From positions 81,018-145,017 of the forward strand of contig JAEUKB010000064.1 in NCBI GenBank assembly GCA_016794365.1: 64,000 nt of DNA. Reading direction: 5' to 3'. The notes below the pieces were generated by a model. That model was given only the letters and a program-made list of their open reading frames with translations. It did no database searches and was not told the origin of the DNA. Positions 7,267 through 17,082 of this stretch are shown piece after piece; position 1 is the first letter of the stretch; each line of letters begins with the position of its first letter. Position numbers and translations under genes: made by a program. Origin of the DNA: Myxococcales bacterium. GTDB lineage: Bacteria > Myxococcota_A > Polyangia > Palsa-1104 > JAEUJZ01.

Positions 7267-9860
7267 CGGAGGTCTTGCCGCTGATCATGCGCTTCGTCTT
7301 GCCAGCCCACAAACAGCGAGGCTGTAAGACCACTTGCGTCAATCACCGCTTCCGCCGCTTGCAGCGCTTCCGTAAGCTGCGCGAGGTCTGCGCGCGGATG
7401 GTCGGGATGAAGCAGCTGCGAACGCTGCGACGGATAAAACGGATGGATGTTGAAGTCCACCGGCAGCTTGTAGTCACGAGCCAGCCGCAGCCCGTACTCC
7501 ACCCCGAGCAGCAGATCCTCCACCGCTTGCTCTCCGCGTCGGCCCGGCGCACCAAACACCAGGCTGATCCACAGGCCCAGGTTGTCACCGCTGTGTGCCA
7601 GCGCCTGGACGGCTTGCTCGATGGCCTGCTGCGGCATCCGCTTGTTGAGGTACACCAGCCGCACCTCGTCATCCGCCGACTCCAGGCCCAGGATGAGCCG
7701 CAGCGCAAGCTGTGGACGGACGCGCTCACGCAGCGAGATGAGTCGCTCTTTGTTCACAAACAGCTCGCGCGTATCCAACGACAGCATCTGCAAGCGCGGC
7801 AGCGTGTTGGCCCAGTCGAGGATCGAATCCAGCGCGGCAGGCGACAGCTCCTTCGGATTCAGGATCGAGCCGCTGTTGTACAGCACAAGGTGCCTCACCT
7901 CCGGTAGCTCTCGTCGGTAGTGATGCATGAACCAGCGTAGCCGCCGCGCGTGATGATCCGCCGACACCGCGTGCCCTTCGCCTTCGCCGATGTCGCAGTG
8001 GCTACACTCGCCGCGTCGATAAAACGGACAGCTTCCATCTTTGGCTTCATTGCCAAACACCAGCGCCAGCCGCGTGCCGTAGCGGTCTTGCGTGGGCTCA
8101 AAGCGCAGCGCCGCTTGCGGAGCCGCCGACAGCTCCGGCTCGTCTGGGCTCACCACCAGCGTGTCATCCAGCATCAGCGCATCCAGCCCGCAGGACGCAA
8201 CCAGCCGCAGGGCTTGCTCCGGCGTCTCGACAATCGGCTCACAGACATTGAGCGACGTGTTCAGCACCATCGGCACACCGCTGCGCAGAAAGAACCGCTC
8301 GATCAAGCGTCGCCATGACGAGCCATCCGCCTGCACCAGCTGCGGTCGCGTGCTTCGGTCCTGATGAACCACGGCAGCCATGCGAGACGCTTTCTCGGGC
8401 CGCACCGGAATCGCCGCCAGCATGAACTGCGCAAGCGGTCTGGCAGCCTGCGGTAGCTCCAGCCACTCCGTCGCGTGCTCTGCCAGCATCGCTGGTCCAA
8501 ACGGTCGAAAGGGCTCGCGCCGCTTGATCTGAAGGTTGATGTGATCGCGCAGCGCTGCCTTTCTCGGGTCCGCCAGCATCGATCGACCACCGAGCGCACG
8601 CGGCCCCGCTTCGCAGCGTCCCGACGAATACCAGCCCACCACTTCTCCGCGACACAGCCGCTCGGCCACCTCTTCCGCCGGATCGCTTGTCTGCACCTGC
8701 GCAAGCGACGACTTCGCCAGGGCCGCTGCCACCCCGGCTGGCGTTTGCGTCGGTCCCAGCCGTGCCGTCGTCTGTCGCCAGCGTGGCGCGAGCGGCTGCA
8801 TGCCGTGATGTAGCAGCAGCGCTGCCCCGAGCGCCGTCCCCGCATCATGAGCCGCTGGCTGCGCAAAGATCTCCGCGAACAGCCCTGTCTGCGCCAGTCG
8901 TCCATTGGCCGCACAGTTGAGCGCCACACCGCCCGCCAGACACAGCCGGTCTGCGCCGGTTCGCTGCCGCAGCCAGCTGGCCAGGTGAAACAGCACTTCC
9001 TCCGTTCGCTTCTGGAGCGCCGCCGCCAGATCCGCCGCCGCTTGGTGAGTCGCTTGGCCCGGTGCGACCAGCGCTTCCGGTAGCTCACGCGCCACCCAGC
9101 TTGGCCCGCGATCCCGAAAGCGCAGCCGACCGCCATCGACCGCAAACAGTCCTTCTTCGCGCAGCGTCACCAGCGACTCTAAGACCGGACCGTAGCGACG
9201 CGGATCTCCGTAAGCCGCCAGGCCCATCACCTTGGTGGCACCATACGGACCAAAGCCCAAGCTGTCCGACACCACTTCCCACACAAAGCCCAGCGAGTGC
9301 GGATAGCCAATCGTCGAAAGCGTCGTGAGCGAGCTTCCTTCTCCATGCCCGAGCCACGTCGTATCAAACTCGCCAATTCCATCAATGGCCAGCACCGCCG
9401 CGCGTGCAAACGGCGAGGGTAGATACGCACTGGCCGCATGCGCCAGGTGGTGCGGTACGCAGTGAAAGCGAAAGCGTGCCGACGGTCCTGCCGCCGCCCG
9501 GATCCGCTCTTCCACCGAGAGGACATCGGCGACAAAGCGACGCTCTCCCGACTCGCTGCCCCAGTCACCGGGCGCTGGGTCTTGGTCGCAGCCAATGTTG
9601 CGCAGCCGCTCGGACGCGACAAACGGATACGCAACGTGATCGACCGCCGCAAAGTCGATTCCCGCGTCTTGCAGACAGCGCTCCACCGCGAGCTGGCCGA
9701 AGTCCGCTCCGTTGTCGATGCGCGCGACCTTGCCGTGCCGCGTGCGACTGATTCGCTCTTCCTCGACCAAGCAGGCCACCTGGCCGTCTATCACCAGGCA
9801 GGCTGCGGGCTCGTGATACGGACCGGATAAGCCAAGGATTACGCTGCGCATGCGCTGCAC
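7221..9860 (-). CDS. NodU/CmcH-type carbamoyltransferase fused to a C-terminal radical-SAM-like domain
   Basis: The first ~565 of 879 residues are a complete NodU/CmcH/TobZ-type carbamoyltransferase: a Kae1-like metal site HHLAH (His137, His141), a carbamoyl-AMP pocket segment RCEAGPRALGGRS near residue 415, and LNTSLN...EPIVETPEQAL near 540. Such enzymes transfer carbamoyl from carbamoyl phosphate via carbamoyl-AMP to a hydroxyl group. The remaining ~290 residues resemble the TIGR01210/archaeosine-synthase-like radical SAM group: Cys611, Cys619 and Cys622 (CPFYRRGECSHC, a C-x7-C-x2-C spacing), then a YNSGSILNPKEL segment and LGLESADDEVR. The substrate is unknown. The last ~14 residues are repeat-derived. 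The neighbouring lipoprotein lies 116 bases upstream on the same strand. Confidence 0.87.
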   Translation of the reverse strand: MQRMRSVILGLSGPYHEPAACLVIDGQVACLVEEERISRTRHGKVARIDNGADFGQLAVERCLQDAGIDFAAVDHVAYPFVASERLRNIGCDQDPAPGDWGSESGERRFVADVLSVEERIRAAAGPSARFRFHCVPHHLAHAASAYLPSPFARAAVLAIDGIGEFDTTWLGHGEGSSLTTLSTIGYPHSLGFVWEVVSDSLGFGPYGATKVMGLAAYGDPRRYGPVLESLVTLREEGLFAVDGGRLRFRDRGPSWVARELPEALVAPGQATHQAAADLAAALQKRTEEVLFHLASWLRQRTGADRLCLAGGVALNCAANGRLAQTGLFAEIFAQPAAHDAGTALGAALLLHHGMQPLAPRWRQTTARLGPTQTPAGVAAALAKSSLAQVQTSDPAEEVAERLCRGEVVGWYSSGRCEAGPRALGGRSMLADPRKAALRDHINLQIKRREPFRPFGPAMLAEHATEWLELPQAARPLAQFMLAAIPVRPEKASRMAAVVHQDRSTRPQLVQADGSSWRRLIERFFLRSGVPMVLNTSLNVCEPIVETPEQALRLVASCGLDALMLDDTLVVSPDEPELSAAPQAALRFEPTQDRYGTRLALVFGNEAKDGSCPFYRRGECSHCDIGEGEGHAVSADHHARRLRWFMHHYRRELPEVRHLVLYNSGSILNPKELSPAALDSILDWANTLPRLQMLSLDTRELFVNKERLISLRERVRPQLALRLILGLESADDEVRLVYLNKRMPQQAIEQAVQALAHSGDNLGLWISLVFGAPGRRGEQAVEDLLLGVEYGLRLARDYKLPVDFNIHPFYPSQRSQLLHPDHPRADLAQLTEALQAAEAVIDASGLTASLFVGWQDEAHDQRQDLRLSERSLRAKDEVGA

Positions 9861-9976
9861 TCTAGCGCGCCCGATCGTGGATGCAGCGGTCGGTGCGCTG
9901 CGAAGACCTGCTGACTGTAGACCTCAGCTGCGGGCTGCACCCATCACCGCTGGTTCTGCTTGGACGCGCTTCGTGC

Positions 9977-11617
9977 CTAGCCAAACACGCAAGAGTAGCC
10001 CGCGCTCAGACCCGACAGAATCGGCGTGACATCGCGGACCGAGCTCTTCATCCCCACTTCCACTTGCAGTAGCGAGCCCGAGATTCCCGGCAGCTTCACC
10101 GGCGACACATCCGACGGAATCTTCGCCATCTCTGTCCACGGTGCAGACAAAAGGCTGGTCTTGTCGTTGGCGCTGCGCACGCGAATGGTGACCTGCGTAC
10201 CGGCGGGCGCTTGCAGCATGTACACAAGCTCCAGCCAGCGGGTCTGAGACGCGCCCATGCATCCCAAGAACGTGTGCCGCCAAAAGCCCGAGGGCGCTCC
10301 CGCGTTGCGCAGCTGATAGCCCGTCATGTCGCTGTACGTGTACGGACCGCTGCCGACGCTGACCTGCTTGGTCGAGTAGTTGCTCGGGTCCACCTTGTAC
10401 GCGGCGCTGTTCGCTTGGCTGATCACCCACGGGTTGTTATCGAAGTCCACCGCCGCGCCCACGTTGTTCGATGACACGTTGGCGGTCTTGCCCTTGTAGA
10501 CCATCTGCGCTCCGGCTCCATCAACGTGAAACAGCCCCGTCGAGGTGTCCGCGATCCAGATGCCGGTCTTGCTATCGATGGCCAGCCCGCGTCCCGACTG
10601 CATGCCTTGCGGTTGCAGATCGAGCTTTTCCCACGTCTCTGTCTTCGGATCGAAGCGACTCACACAGCTTCCACCTGCCGTATAGATCCGACCTGCCGAG
10701 TCGGCGGCAATTCCGTACGGACAAGGCGGGGCCTTGGCACCGTTATAGACCTTGACCTGGTCGCCCTGATTGACCTGAATCACCGCCAGGCTGCCTTCCG
10801 CACCGCGAACCCAGACATCGCCGTTTTTGTCGAGCACCAGCCCGTACGGCATCGCCGGAGTGACGCTGATGGTCTTCATCACTGCGCCGGTCTTGGCGTT
10901 CAGTCGGACCACTTCGCGGGTACTGTACAGCCCAACGTAGACCACCGTGTCCGTCTCTCCCAGTCCTGCGTTGAAGCCAGCCGCGCGCGGCAGTGAGCCC
11001 GGCGTCAGCTTGGTAAACCACAGGATGCACTCGTCGGTGGGGTTGTTCGGTTGGCCTTCTGCCCAGCCCAGCGGCGTCGCGTTTTCCGACGTATCGATCT
11101 TGCCGTTGCCGTTGCGGTCGATGCACTGCGACTTGTCACCTGCGATGCGAACGGCGGATGCGCGGCTGGCGTCCGATGCAGAGCGATTGGCGACCACCAC
11201 ATCGCCGCTCAGCCCCACGGTGGTGCGCGACGGATCGGCCTTGCCGCCTGGATGGGTGAAGTAGCGGCCCACCTCGGTCAGCGTGCGCGTGTCGATCTTG
11301 GATACCGTGCCCTCGGCGCTATTGGCCACCCACAGGATGGGCGACTGGGTGCTGCCAAAGCCTTTGGGGTCGAGCACGATGTTGCCGTCTTTGTCGAGCT
11401 TGACCCCCGACGATCCATCTTCGGTCGGATCAAACGGCGTGTTTCCCGTCGGTCCCACTTTGTCATAAGCACCTGGTCCGCCGGGTGGAAGCTTGTTGGG
11501 ATCGCCGCTTTCGCAAGCTGGGTCGCCCGACTCGCAGCTTGTCTCGCCTCCCAGGTTTGCGGGATTACACGCCAAAGGCAGAAGCGACAGCACGAGCAGC
11601 GGCAGGTTTGACTTCAT
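9977..11617 (-). CDS. Vgb/NHL-like beta-propeller lipoprotein
   Basis: A 546-residue protein with a lipoprotein signal (lipobox LPLAC, Cys17), a Gly/Pro/Asp-rich linker with a repeated ESGDP motif, and a long region of repeated blades of the type 'I..D..G.IW..D' (for example GLVLDKNGDVWVRG, GIAADSAGRIYTAGG, GLAIDSKTGIWIADT). This is the pattern of virginiamycin B lyase-like or NHL propellers. The C-terminal ~100 residues look like a separate beta-sandwich domain ending AGYSCVFG. A ggagg sequence 6 bases before the ATG (complement of 11624-11628) supports the start. Probably an outer-membrane or surface lipoprotein; no catalytic function should be assumed. Confidence 0.82.
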   Translation of the reverse strand: MKSNLPLLVLSLLPLACNPANLGGETSCESGDPACESGDPNKLPPGGPGAYDKVGPTGNTPFDPTEDGSSGVKLDKDGNIVLDPKGFGSTQSPILWVANSAEGTVSKIDTRTLTEVGRYFTHPGGKADPSRTTVGLSGDVVVANRSASDASRASAVRIAGDKSQCIDRNGNGKIDTSENATPLGWAEGQPNNPTDECILWFTKLTPGSLPRAAGFNAGLGETDTVVYVGLYSTREVVRLNAKTGAVMKTISVTPAMPYGLVLDKNGDVWVRGAEGSLAVIQVNQGDQVKVYNGAKAPPCPYGIAADSAGRIYTAGGSCVSRFDPKTETWEKLDLQPQGMQSGRGLAIDSKTGIWIADTSTGLFHVDGAGAQMVYKGKTANVSSNNVGAAVDFDNNPWVISQANSAAYKVDPSNYSTKQVSVGSGPYTYSDMTGYQLRNAGAPSGFWRHTFLGCMGASQTRWLELVYMLQAPAGTQVTIRVRSANDKTSLLSAPWTEMAKIPSDVSPVKLPGISGSLLQVEVGMKSSVRDVTPILSGLSAGYSCVFG

Positions 11618-11718
11618 TTAGATCCTCCGAGACCAGGTCGTTACACAACAAAGCGTCAACGCGAAGCAAAAACTGCGCCTTGTGCGCCGGGGTACGTGCA
11701 GTAAGATTCCCCAAAACC

Positions 11719-13119
11719 ATGAAGCGCTCGGCGGAAAGCAGTGCCACGAGAAGAGATGGGCTCCCCAAAGATCCCAACTCAACCAGTGTCCTCGACGATG
11801 TCCCTGAGTTCACCTGCTATCGGCCTGGTGGCGTCTTCTTGGTAATCAGCGGGCCAGACCGGGGTGAGCAAGTGGTCCTTTCGGACAAGCCCATCACCAT
11901 CGGTTCATCGCCAAGCTGCGAGCTGGTGCTTTCTGACCGAACCGTTTCTCGTCGGCATGCGACGGCACAGCTTGAAGACCATCAGGTGGTGGTCCGCGAC
12001 CTGGGCTCCACCAACGGTAGCTTCACCCATGGTGCTCGCTTCAAAGAGCTGGTCGTCGGCTTTGGCACCGAGCTGACCCTCGGCAAGACCGTGCTCAAGT
12101 TCCTGCCGCAGGAAGAAGCGCTAAAGCCCGTCGAGAGCGAAGAAGATCGCTTCGGAAGCCTGCTCGGCTGTGATGCCAAGATGCGACGGCTGTTCGGGCT
12201 GCTTCGGGACATCTCACCGACCGACTCGACCGTCCTCATTCAGGGCGAGACTGGCACCGGCAAAGAGCTGGTTGCCGAAGAGATCCATCGTCACTCGCGT
12301 CGCGCCAGTGGTCCGTTTGTGGTCTTCGACTGTGGCGCTGTGCCGCGTGAGCTGATCGAGTCGCTGCTCTTTGGTCATGTCAAAGGGGCCTTTACTGGCG
12401 CGATCTCGGATCGTCAGGGCGCGTTTGCGGAAGCGCACGGTGGCACCATCTTCCTCGACGAGATTGGCGAGCTGGCGCTGGAGCTTCAGCCCTCGCTGCT
12501 GCGGGCGCTCGATAAGCGAGCCGTTCGTCCCGTCGGCGGCAGCTCCTATCGTCAGGTCGATGTCCGCGTGATTGCAGCCACCAACCGCGATCTTCGTGAA
12601 GAGGTTGCGCGCAAGACCTTCCGCGAAGATCTGTTTTTTCGGCTGGCGGTCATTCGCGTTCAGCTTCCGGCCCTGCGTGAGCGAGGCCGTGACATCGATC
12701 TGTTGACCGACTCGTTCATTGAGCAGTTCTCCAGCGGCAAGCCCCTGTCGCTGTCTCCATCAGAGCTGAGCCGTCTGCGTAGCTACGGCTGGCCCGGCAA
12801 CGTCCGCGAGCTGCGCAACGTAATCGAGCGAGCCTGCGTGCTGGCCAAAGGCGACTCGCTCAACCTGGAGGAGCTGGGCGATACCGTCGTCCACAGCGCT
12901 CCACCGCCTTTTCGTTCCTCGCTGCCGTTCAAAGAAGCCAAGGGCCAGCTCGTCGAGCACTTCGAGCGCGAGTACATCGTCGATCTGATGAAGCGTCACC
13001 GCATGAACCTGTCGGCGGCAGCCCGCGAAGCCCAGATCGATCGCAAGCACCTGCGTGAGCTGCTGCGCAAGTACGGGCTCGACAACCGGCTCGATCCCGC
13101 CGATCGCTCAGGCGAGTGA
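11719..13119 (+). CDS. FHA-domain sigma-54-dependent transcriptional activator
   Basis: Starting at the ATG at 11719 gives 466 residues. An FHA domain (about 38-128) shows GSSPSCELVL, SRRH at 77-80 and STNG at 97-100, so it should bind phosphothreonine. The AAA+ domain has Walker A GETGTGKE (176-183), the sigma-54-contacting GAFTGA loop (223-228), Walker B FLDEIGE (245-251) and ends around 375. A Fis-type helix-turn-helix (LSAAAREAQIDRKHLRELL) is at the C-terminus. This architecture, common in myxobacteria, links Ser/Thr kinase signalling to sigma-54 promoters. It is divergent from the propeller lipoprotein and its last 12 bases overlap the convergent xylH gene. Targets cannot be read from the window. 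Confidence 0.93.
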   Translation: MKRSAESSATRRDGLPKDPNSTSVLDDVPEFTCYRPGGVFLVISGPDRGEQVVLSDKPITIGSSPSCELVLSDRTVSRRHATAQLEDHQVVVRDLGSTNGSFTHGARFKELVVGFGTELTLGKTVLKFLPQEEALKPVESEEDRFGSLLGCDAKMRRLFGLLRDISPTDSTVLIQGETGTGKELVAEEIHRHSRRASGPFVVFDCGAVPRELIESLLFGHVKGAFTGAISDRQGAFAEAHGGTIFLDEIGELALELQPSLLRALDKRAVRPVGGSSYRQVDVRVIAATNRDLREEVARKTFREDLFFRLAVIRVQLPALRERGRDIDLLTDSFIEQFSSGKPLSLSPSELSRLRSYGWPGNVRELRNVIERACVLAKGDSLNLEELGDTVVHSAPPPFRSSLPFKEAKGQLVEHFEREYIVDLMKRHRMNLSAAAREAQIDRKHLRELLRKYGLDNRLDPADRSGE

Positions 13120-14265
13120 GCCTTTCGACATCTTCGACAGCCGCACATCCAGCCACGCCGCCAGCCCCAGCGTCAGCCCGCGTGCAATGAAGCGCGCTTC
13201 CGGCGGCACCGCAAGCAGCGACATCCCCGAAAGCAGGCTCGCCATCACCAGCGACCCAAGCAGCACGCCAGCCACGCTGCCTCGTCCCCCGCGCAAGCTA
13301 CAGCCCCCGATGACACAGGCCGCGACCGCGTCCAGCTCCATCAGCTCACCGACCGTGGTCGTGGACGCCCCGGCGTATGCGGTCTGAAGCAGCCCCGTCA
13401 GTCCGACCAGCGCTCCGAGCAGCGTATACGCCGTCACCACCACCTTGCCGACCGGGATTCCTGACAGCACGGCAGCCTCTTCGTTGCCACCAATTGCATA
13501 GAGAGCGCGCCCGAGCCGCGTGTGCTTGGTCAGGATCTGCACCAGCACCGCCAGCAGCGCCAAGATGAGCAGGGGCAGCGGCAGACCTCGGAACTGTCCG
13601 CAGGTCAGCCCGATCAGCGCCAGCGCCTGTGCAGTCACCAGCCAGCGCAAAAACGGCAGCTCGCCATCGGGCACTGCTTCCCCTTGCTCAGCCGCTTCCT
13701 GCTGCGCCTGCCGATGACTGCGGAGCGAAAACAGCCCGAGCAGCGCAGTCACCAGCGCGATCAGCACATAGGTAGCCCAGGGCGGCAGGTACGTTGTGGT
13801 CAGGACCGACAGCAGGTTGGCGTGTCCTCCTGCGCTTACGGGCACCGTCTGGTTGCGGATCACCAGCCAGAACAGACCCTTCCACGCGAGCAGCCCGCCC
13901 AGCGTGATGATGAACGCTGGAATGCCCTGGCTAACAATCAGAAAGCCTTGCAGCCGCCACAGCAGCAGCGCCAGTCCAATGCCCAGGCCCATCGCCACAC
14001 CCGCTGGTAGCTCGCCGCGCATGATGAGCACTGCCGTCACCCCGCCAATCAGCCCGACGCCGCTGCCTGCCGACAAGTCGATGTGACCAGGCAGGATCAC
14101 CAGCAGCATCCCCAAGCTCAGCACCGACGTGATCGCAAACTCGATGGTCAGCATGCTGAGGTTCCGCGCCGACAGATACTGCGGTGCGAGCAGCCCAAAG
14201 AACACTCCCAGTAGCAGCAGGACCAGCAGCAGCGACAGGTCGCGCCACTCTACTTGCTCGCTCAT
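13108..14265 (-). CDS. xylH: Sugar ABC transporter permease, XylH type
   Basis: A 385-residue permease of the BPD_transp_2 family with about ten hydrophobic segments. N-terminal SARNLSMLTIEFAITSVLSLGM and LPGHIDLSAGSGVGL, a long central hydrophilic loop (QAQQEAAEQGEAV) and GTRGSVAGV-like C-terminal features (SLRGGRGSVAGVLLGSLVMASL) match the larger XylH-type permeases rather than the ~320-residue RbsC type. It overlaps xylG by four bases (ATGA) and completes a binding protein-ATPase-permease operon. Its 3' end overlaps the convergent regulator gene by 12 bases. Confidence 0.9.
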   Translation of the reverse strand: MSEQVEWRDLSLLLVLLLLGVFFGLLAPQYLSARNLSMLTIEFAITSVLSLGMLLVILPGHIDLSAGSGVGLIGGVTAVLIMRGELPAGVAMGLGIGLALLLWRLQGFLIVSQGIPAFIITLGGLLAWKGLFWLVIRNQTVPVSAGGHANLLSVLTTTYLPPWATYVLIALVTALLGLFSLRSHRQAQQEAAEQGEAVPDGELPFLRWLVTAQALALIGLTCGQFRGLPLPLLILALLAVLVQILTKHTRLGRALYAIGGNEEAAVLSGIPVGKVVVTAYTLLGALVGLTGLLQTAYAGASTTTVGELMELDAVAACVIGGCSLRGGRGSVAGVLLGSLVMASLLSGMSLLAVPPEARFIARGLTLGLAAWLDVRLSKMSKGSLA

Positions 14266-15833
14266 CGTGACTCCCGGTTGGCGGTAGCGGGCCTGGCGCT
14301 GTCGGCCAAGGCCGCTTGTAGCAAGATCTCTGGTGTGGCGACCTCGGCAGCCAGGCTCGCTTGGATCGTTCCGCCGCTCAGCACCAGCACCCGATCGCTC
14401 ATCCCCAGCAGCTCTGGGAGATCCGAGGACACCATCAGCACCCCCAGACCTTCCCGTCGTAGCTCATCCAGCAGCGCGTAGATCTCCTGCTTCGCCCCGA
14501 CATCGACGCCGCGCGTCGGCTCATCGAGCAGGATTACCTTCGGCTGACAGAGCAGCGACTTGCCCAGTACCACTTTTTGCTGATTGCCACCCGACAGCGT
14601 GCGCACGGGCTGCTCCAGGCTGGCAGCTTTGACCCGCAGTCGCTCGGCCATCTGGTGGGTGGTACGCTCCTCTTTGCGTCGGCTGATGAGCCCTTGCGTA
14701 AGCAGGGCCGCCAGCGAGGACAACGTCAGGTTGAAGCGAATCGACTCGTCCATCACCAGCCCGAAGCGGCGGCGATCCTCGCTGACCATCAGCACGCCCG
14801 CAGAGATCGAGTCCGCTGGTCCTTTCGGCGCATGCGCTGTGCCGCGCCGCAGCACCGAGCCCGCCTGCCGGACTCCCCACGCGCCAAACAGGTGCAGCAG
14901 CAGCTCGCTTCGTCCCGCGCCAAGCAGCCCGTAGATGCCGACAATCTCGCCTTCATGAACCGTCAACGAGATATCCGACAAGCGGCACGGCCCATCCCGC
15001 GTCTCGGCCACCGACAGCCCGGTGACGGTCAAAAGCGGCGTACGGTCAGGCTGTGGCTCTGTGCGTGGGGGAAACAGCTCGCCCAGCTCGCGGCCCACCA
15101 TCTTTTGCACCAGCAGCGGCTGGGTCACTTCCTGGGCCGGGGCTGAAAATACGCTCTGCCCATCGCGTAGCACCGTGATGTGATCGGCAATCGACATCAC
15201 CTCGTCCAGCCGGTGAGAGATGTACAGGATGCTCTGGCCTTCCCGTCGCAGCTCCTGTAGCAAGGCCAGCAGCGCCTCACTCTCGCGGTCGGTCAGCGCT
15301 GCGGTCGGCTCATCCAGGATCAGCACCCGCGAGCGATTGCGCAGCGCCCTGGCAATCTCGACAAGCTGCTTCTGTCCAGCGCCCAGGCTCGACACCTTGC
15401 GGTCGGGGTCCAGCAGGATGCCAAAGCGCGACAAAAGCGCTCTGGCTTGGCGACGGATGCTGGGCTCATCAATCAGCCGTGAGAGCGGCCACGGTCCCCG
15501 TCGCTGCGGCTCTGCCCCCAGGAAGATGTTGGCCGCCACCGACATGTCTTCGACGAGTGGCAGCTCTTGATAGATCACCGCGATGCCGCGCGCTTGGCTG
15601 TCACGGACCGACGCAAACGCCGCCTCTTTGCCGTCGAGCAGGTACTGTCCTTCAAAGCTTCCGTGCGGATGAACGCCTGACAGGATCTTGATCAGCGTGG
15701 ACTTGCCTGCTCCGTTTTCTCCGCACAGCGCATGAATTTCGCCCCGCCGCAGCGCAAACTCGACGCCGCGCAGCGCGTAAATACCCGAAAACCGCTTAAC
15801 GACCCCACGCAGAGAAAGGACCGTGTCCGTCAT
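14262..15833 (-). CDS. xylG: Sugar ABC transporter ATP-binding protein with two ABC domains, XylG type
   Basis: A 523-residue tandem ABC ATPase as in MglA/RbsA/XylG. The first domain has Walker A GENGAGKST, signature SLGAGQKQLVEIARAL and Walker B LILDEPTAAL. The second has a degenerate Walker A (GLLGAGRSE, with Arg in place of Lys), signature LSGGNQQKVVLGKSL and LLDEPTRGVDVGAK, which is the normal state in this family. Start lies 7 bases after the xylF stop. It powers import of the sugar bound by XylF. Confidence 0.93.
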   Translation of the reverse strand: MTDTVLSLRGVVKRFSGIYALRGVEFALRRGEIHALCGENGAGKSTLIKILSGVHPHGSFEGQYLLDGKEAAFASVRDSQARGIAVIYQELPLVEDMSVAANIFLGAEPQRRGPWPLSRLIDEPSIRRQARALLSRFGILLDPDRKVSSLGAGQKQLVEIARALRNRSRVLILDEPTAALTDRESEALLALLQELRREGQSILYISHRLDEVMSIADHITVLRDGQSVFSAPAQEVTQPLLVQKMVGRELGELFPPRTEPQPDRTPLLTVTGLSVAETRDGPCRLSDISLTVHEGEIVGIYGLLGAGRSELLLHLFGAWGVRQAGSVLRRGTAHAPKGPADSISAGVLMVSEDRRRFGLVMDESIRFNLTLSSLAALLTQGLISRRKEERTTHQMAERLRVKAASLEQPVRTLSGGNQQKVVLGKSLLCQPKVILLDEPTRGVDVGAKQEIYALLDELRREGLGVLMVSSDLPELLGMSDRVLVLSGGTIQASLAAEVATPEILLQAALADSARPATANRESR

Positions 15834-15840
15834 CGTGCCG

Positions 15841-16902
15841 CTACCGACCTGCGTCGATCGCTTGCTGGGAATGAAAGCCGTCTGCGATCACCGTCTTTGT
15901 CAGGTTGGCTCTATCCACCGCGATGACCTCGACGAAGATGGCTGGAATCTGCGCAGACTCGACCGCAATCTCGCCCCGCGCAACCACCGGCTTGCCTTTG
16001 CCCATCGCCACTGCGATCTCGGCGGCTCGGCTGGCCAAAAGGTGCAGCGGCTTGTAGACCGTCATCGTCTGGCTGCCCGCCGCCACGCGCTGACACGCCG
16101 ATAGCTCTGCATCTTGTCCGGTCAGCAGCACTTTGCCGTCGCGCCCATCTTCGCGCAGAGCCTGGATCGAGCCACCGGCTGTTCCATCGTTTGGAGCCAA
16201 GATCGCGTCGAAGGTGAGTCCTTTGGCAATCGCCGCATTGACAATCCGCTTGGCGTGCTCTGGCTTCCAGTCGTCTACCCAGTCTTCGTGGACGACCTCG
16301 ATGGCACCGCTGTCAAGGAGCGGCTGAAGCACCTTGTCCTGTCCTTCTTTGACCAGGTGCGCATTGTTGTCTGTCTTGGCACCGTGCAGTCGCACGATCT
16401 TGCCGCGACCTGGCGTCGGCAGGTGCGACACCAGATAGCGAGCCTGCGCGGCTCCCACTGCCACCGCATCAAACGAGATATAGAAGTCCAGCGACGGCTC
16501 GGGAATCAGGCGGTCGTAGGCAATCACCGGCACCCCTGCGGCATGGGCCAGGCGGACCGCTTTGCTCATCGCTGCGCCGTTGTGGGCGACGATCACCAGG
16601 GCATTGACCTGCGCGGTCAGCAGCGACTCGACATCCCGCATCTGCTGGATATCCGACGAGTTGGCCGCCAGATCGACCACTTCGGCCCCTAGCTCGGTCG
16701 CTCGCTTGACAAACGCCGCACGGTCCCGCTGCCAGCGCTCTTCTTTCAGCGTGTCAAACGACAGCCCGATGCGGAGCGTGTGCTGCTTGGGCGTGTCCGC
16801 CCTGCGGCCCTGCCGGGACAGCACGGCCCCCAGCAGCACGCTCAAAATCAGCGAAGCCGTGACCAGCAGCAGCCGCTGTCGCTTCCCCGCCGGGGAGGGC
16901 AT
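15841..16902 (-). CDS. xylF: D-xylose-type periplasmic sugar-binding protein
   Basis: From the first in-frame ATG (16902) the protein has 353 residues: a hydrophobic leader (LLLVTASLILSVLLGAVL), then a periplasmic-binding-protein type I fold with IGLSFDTLKEERWQRDRAAF, ANSSDIQQMRDVESLL, PVIAYDRLI, GKIVRLHGAKTDNNA and LAPNDGTAGG...LLTGQDAE segments, which closely follow the XylF/ChvE pattern. A TTG at 17025 would add 41 residues of non-typical leader and is less likely. The leader has no Cys lipobox, so the protein may be released or retained as a signal anchor. First gene of the xylF-xylG-xylH operon; repeat array 17083-17445 lies upstream. Confidence 0.9.
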   Translation of the reverse strand: MPSPAGKRQRLLLVTASLILSVLLGAVLSRQGRRADTPKQHTLRIGLSFDTLKEERWQRDRAAFVKRATELGAEVVDLAANSSDIQQMRDVESLLTAQVNALVIVAHNGAAMSKAVRLAHAAGVPVIAYDRLIPEPSLDFYISFDAVAVGAAQARYLVSHLPTPGRGKIVRLHGAKTDNNAHLVKEGQDKVLQPLLDSGAIEVVHEDWVDDWKPEHAKRIVNAAIAKGLTFDAILAPNDGTAGGSIQALREDGRDGKVLLTGQDAELSACQRVAAGSQTMTVYKPLHLLASRAAEIAVAMGKGKPVVARGEIAVESAQIPAIFVEVIAVDRANLTKTVIADGFHSQQAIDAGR

Positions 16903-17082
16903 GGCCGCGTCCGGCTGCCCCGCTTGTCCAACTTGAGAGGATCGCTGCACCACGGGCGGCACTGTAGGCGTCCACTGACACTGGACGCAAGACGGATAAG
17001 ACAGGGCTTCGCCATGCGCTCGCAAGCTGCCCAGTCGCCCAAGCGCTCCGACGACCAGTCAGCGCAGCGCTGCAAAACGTAA

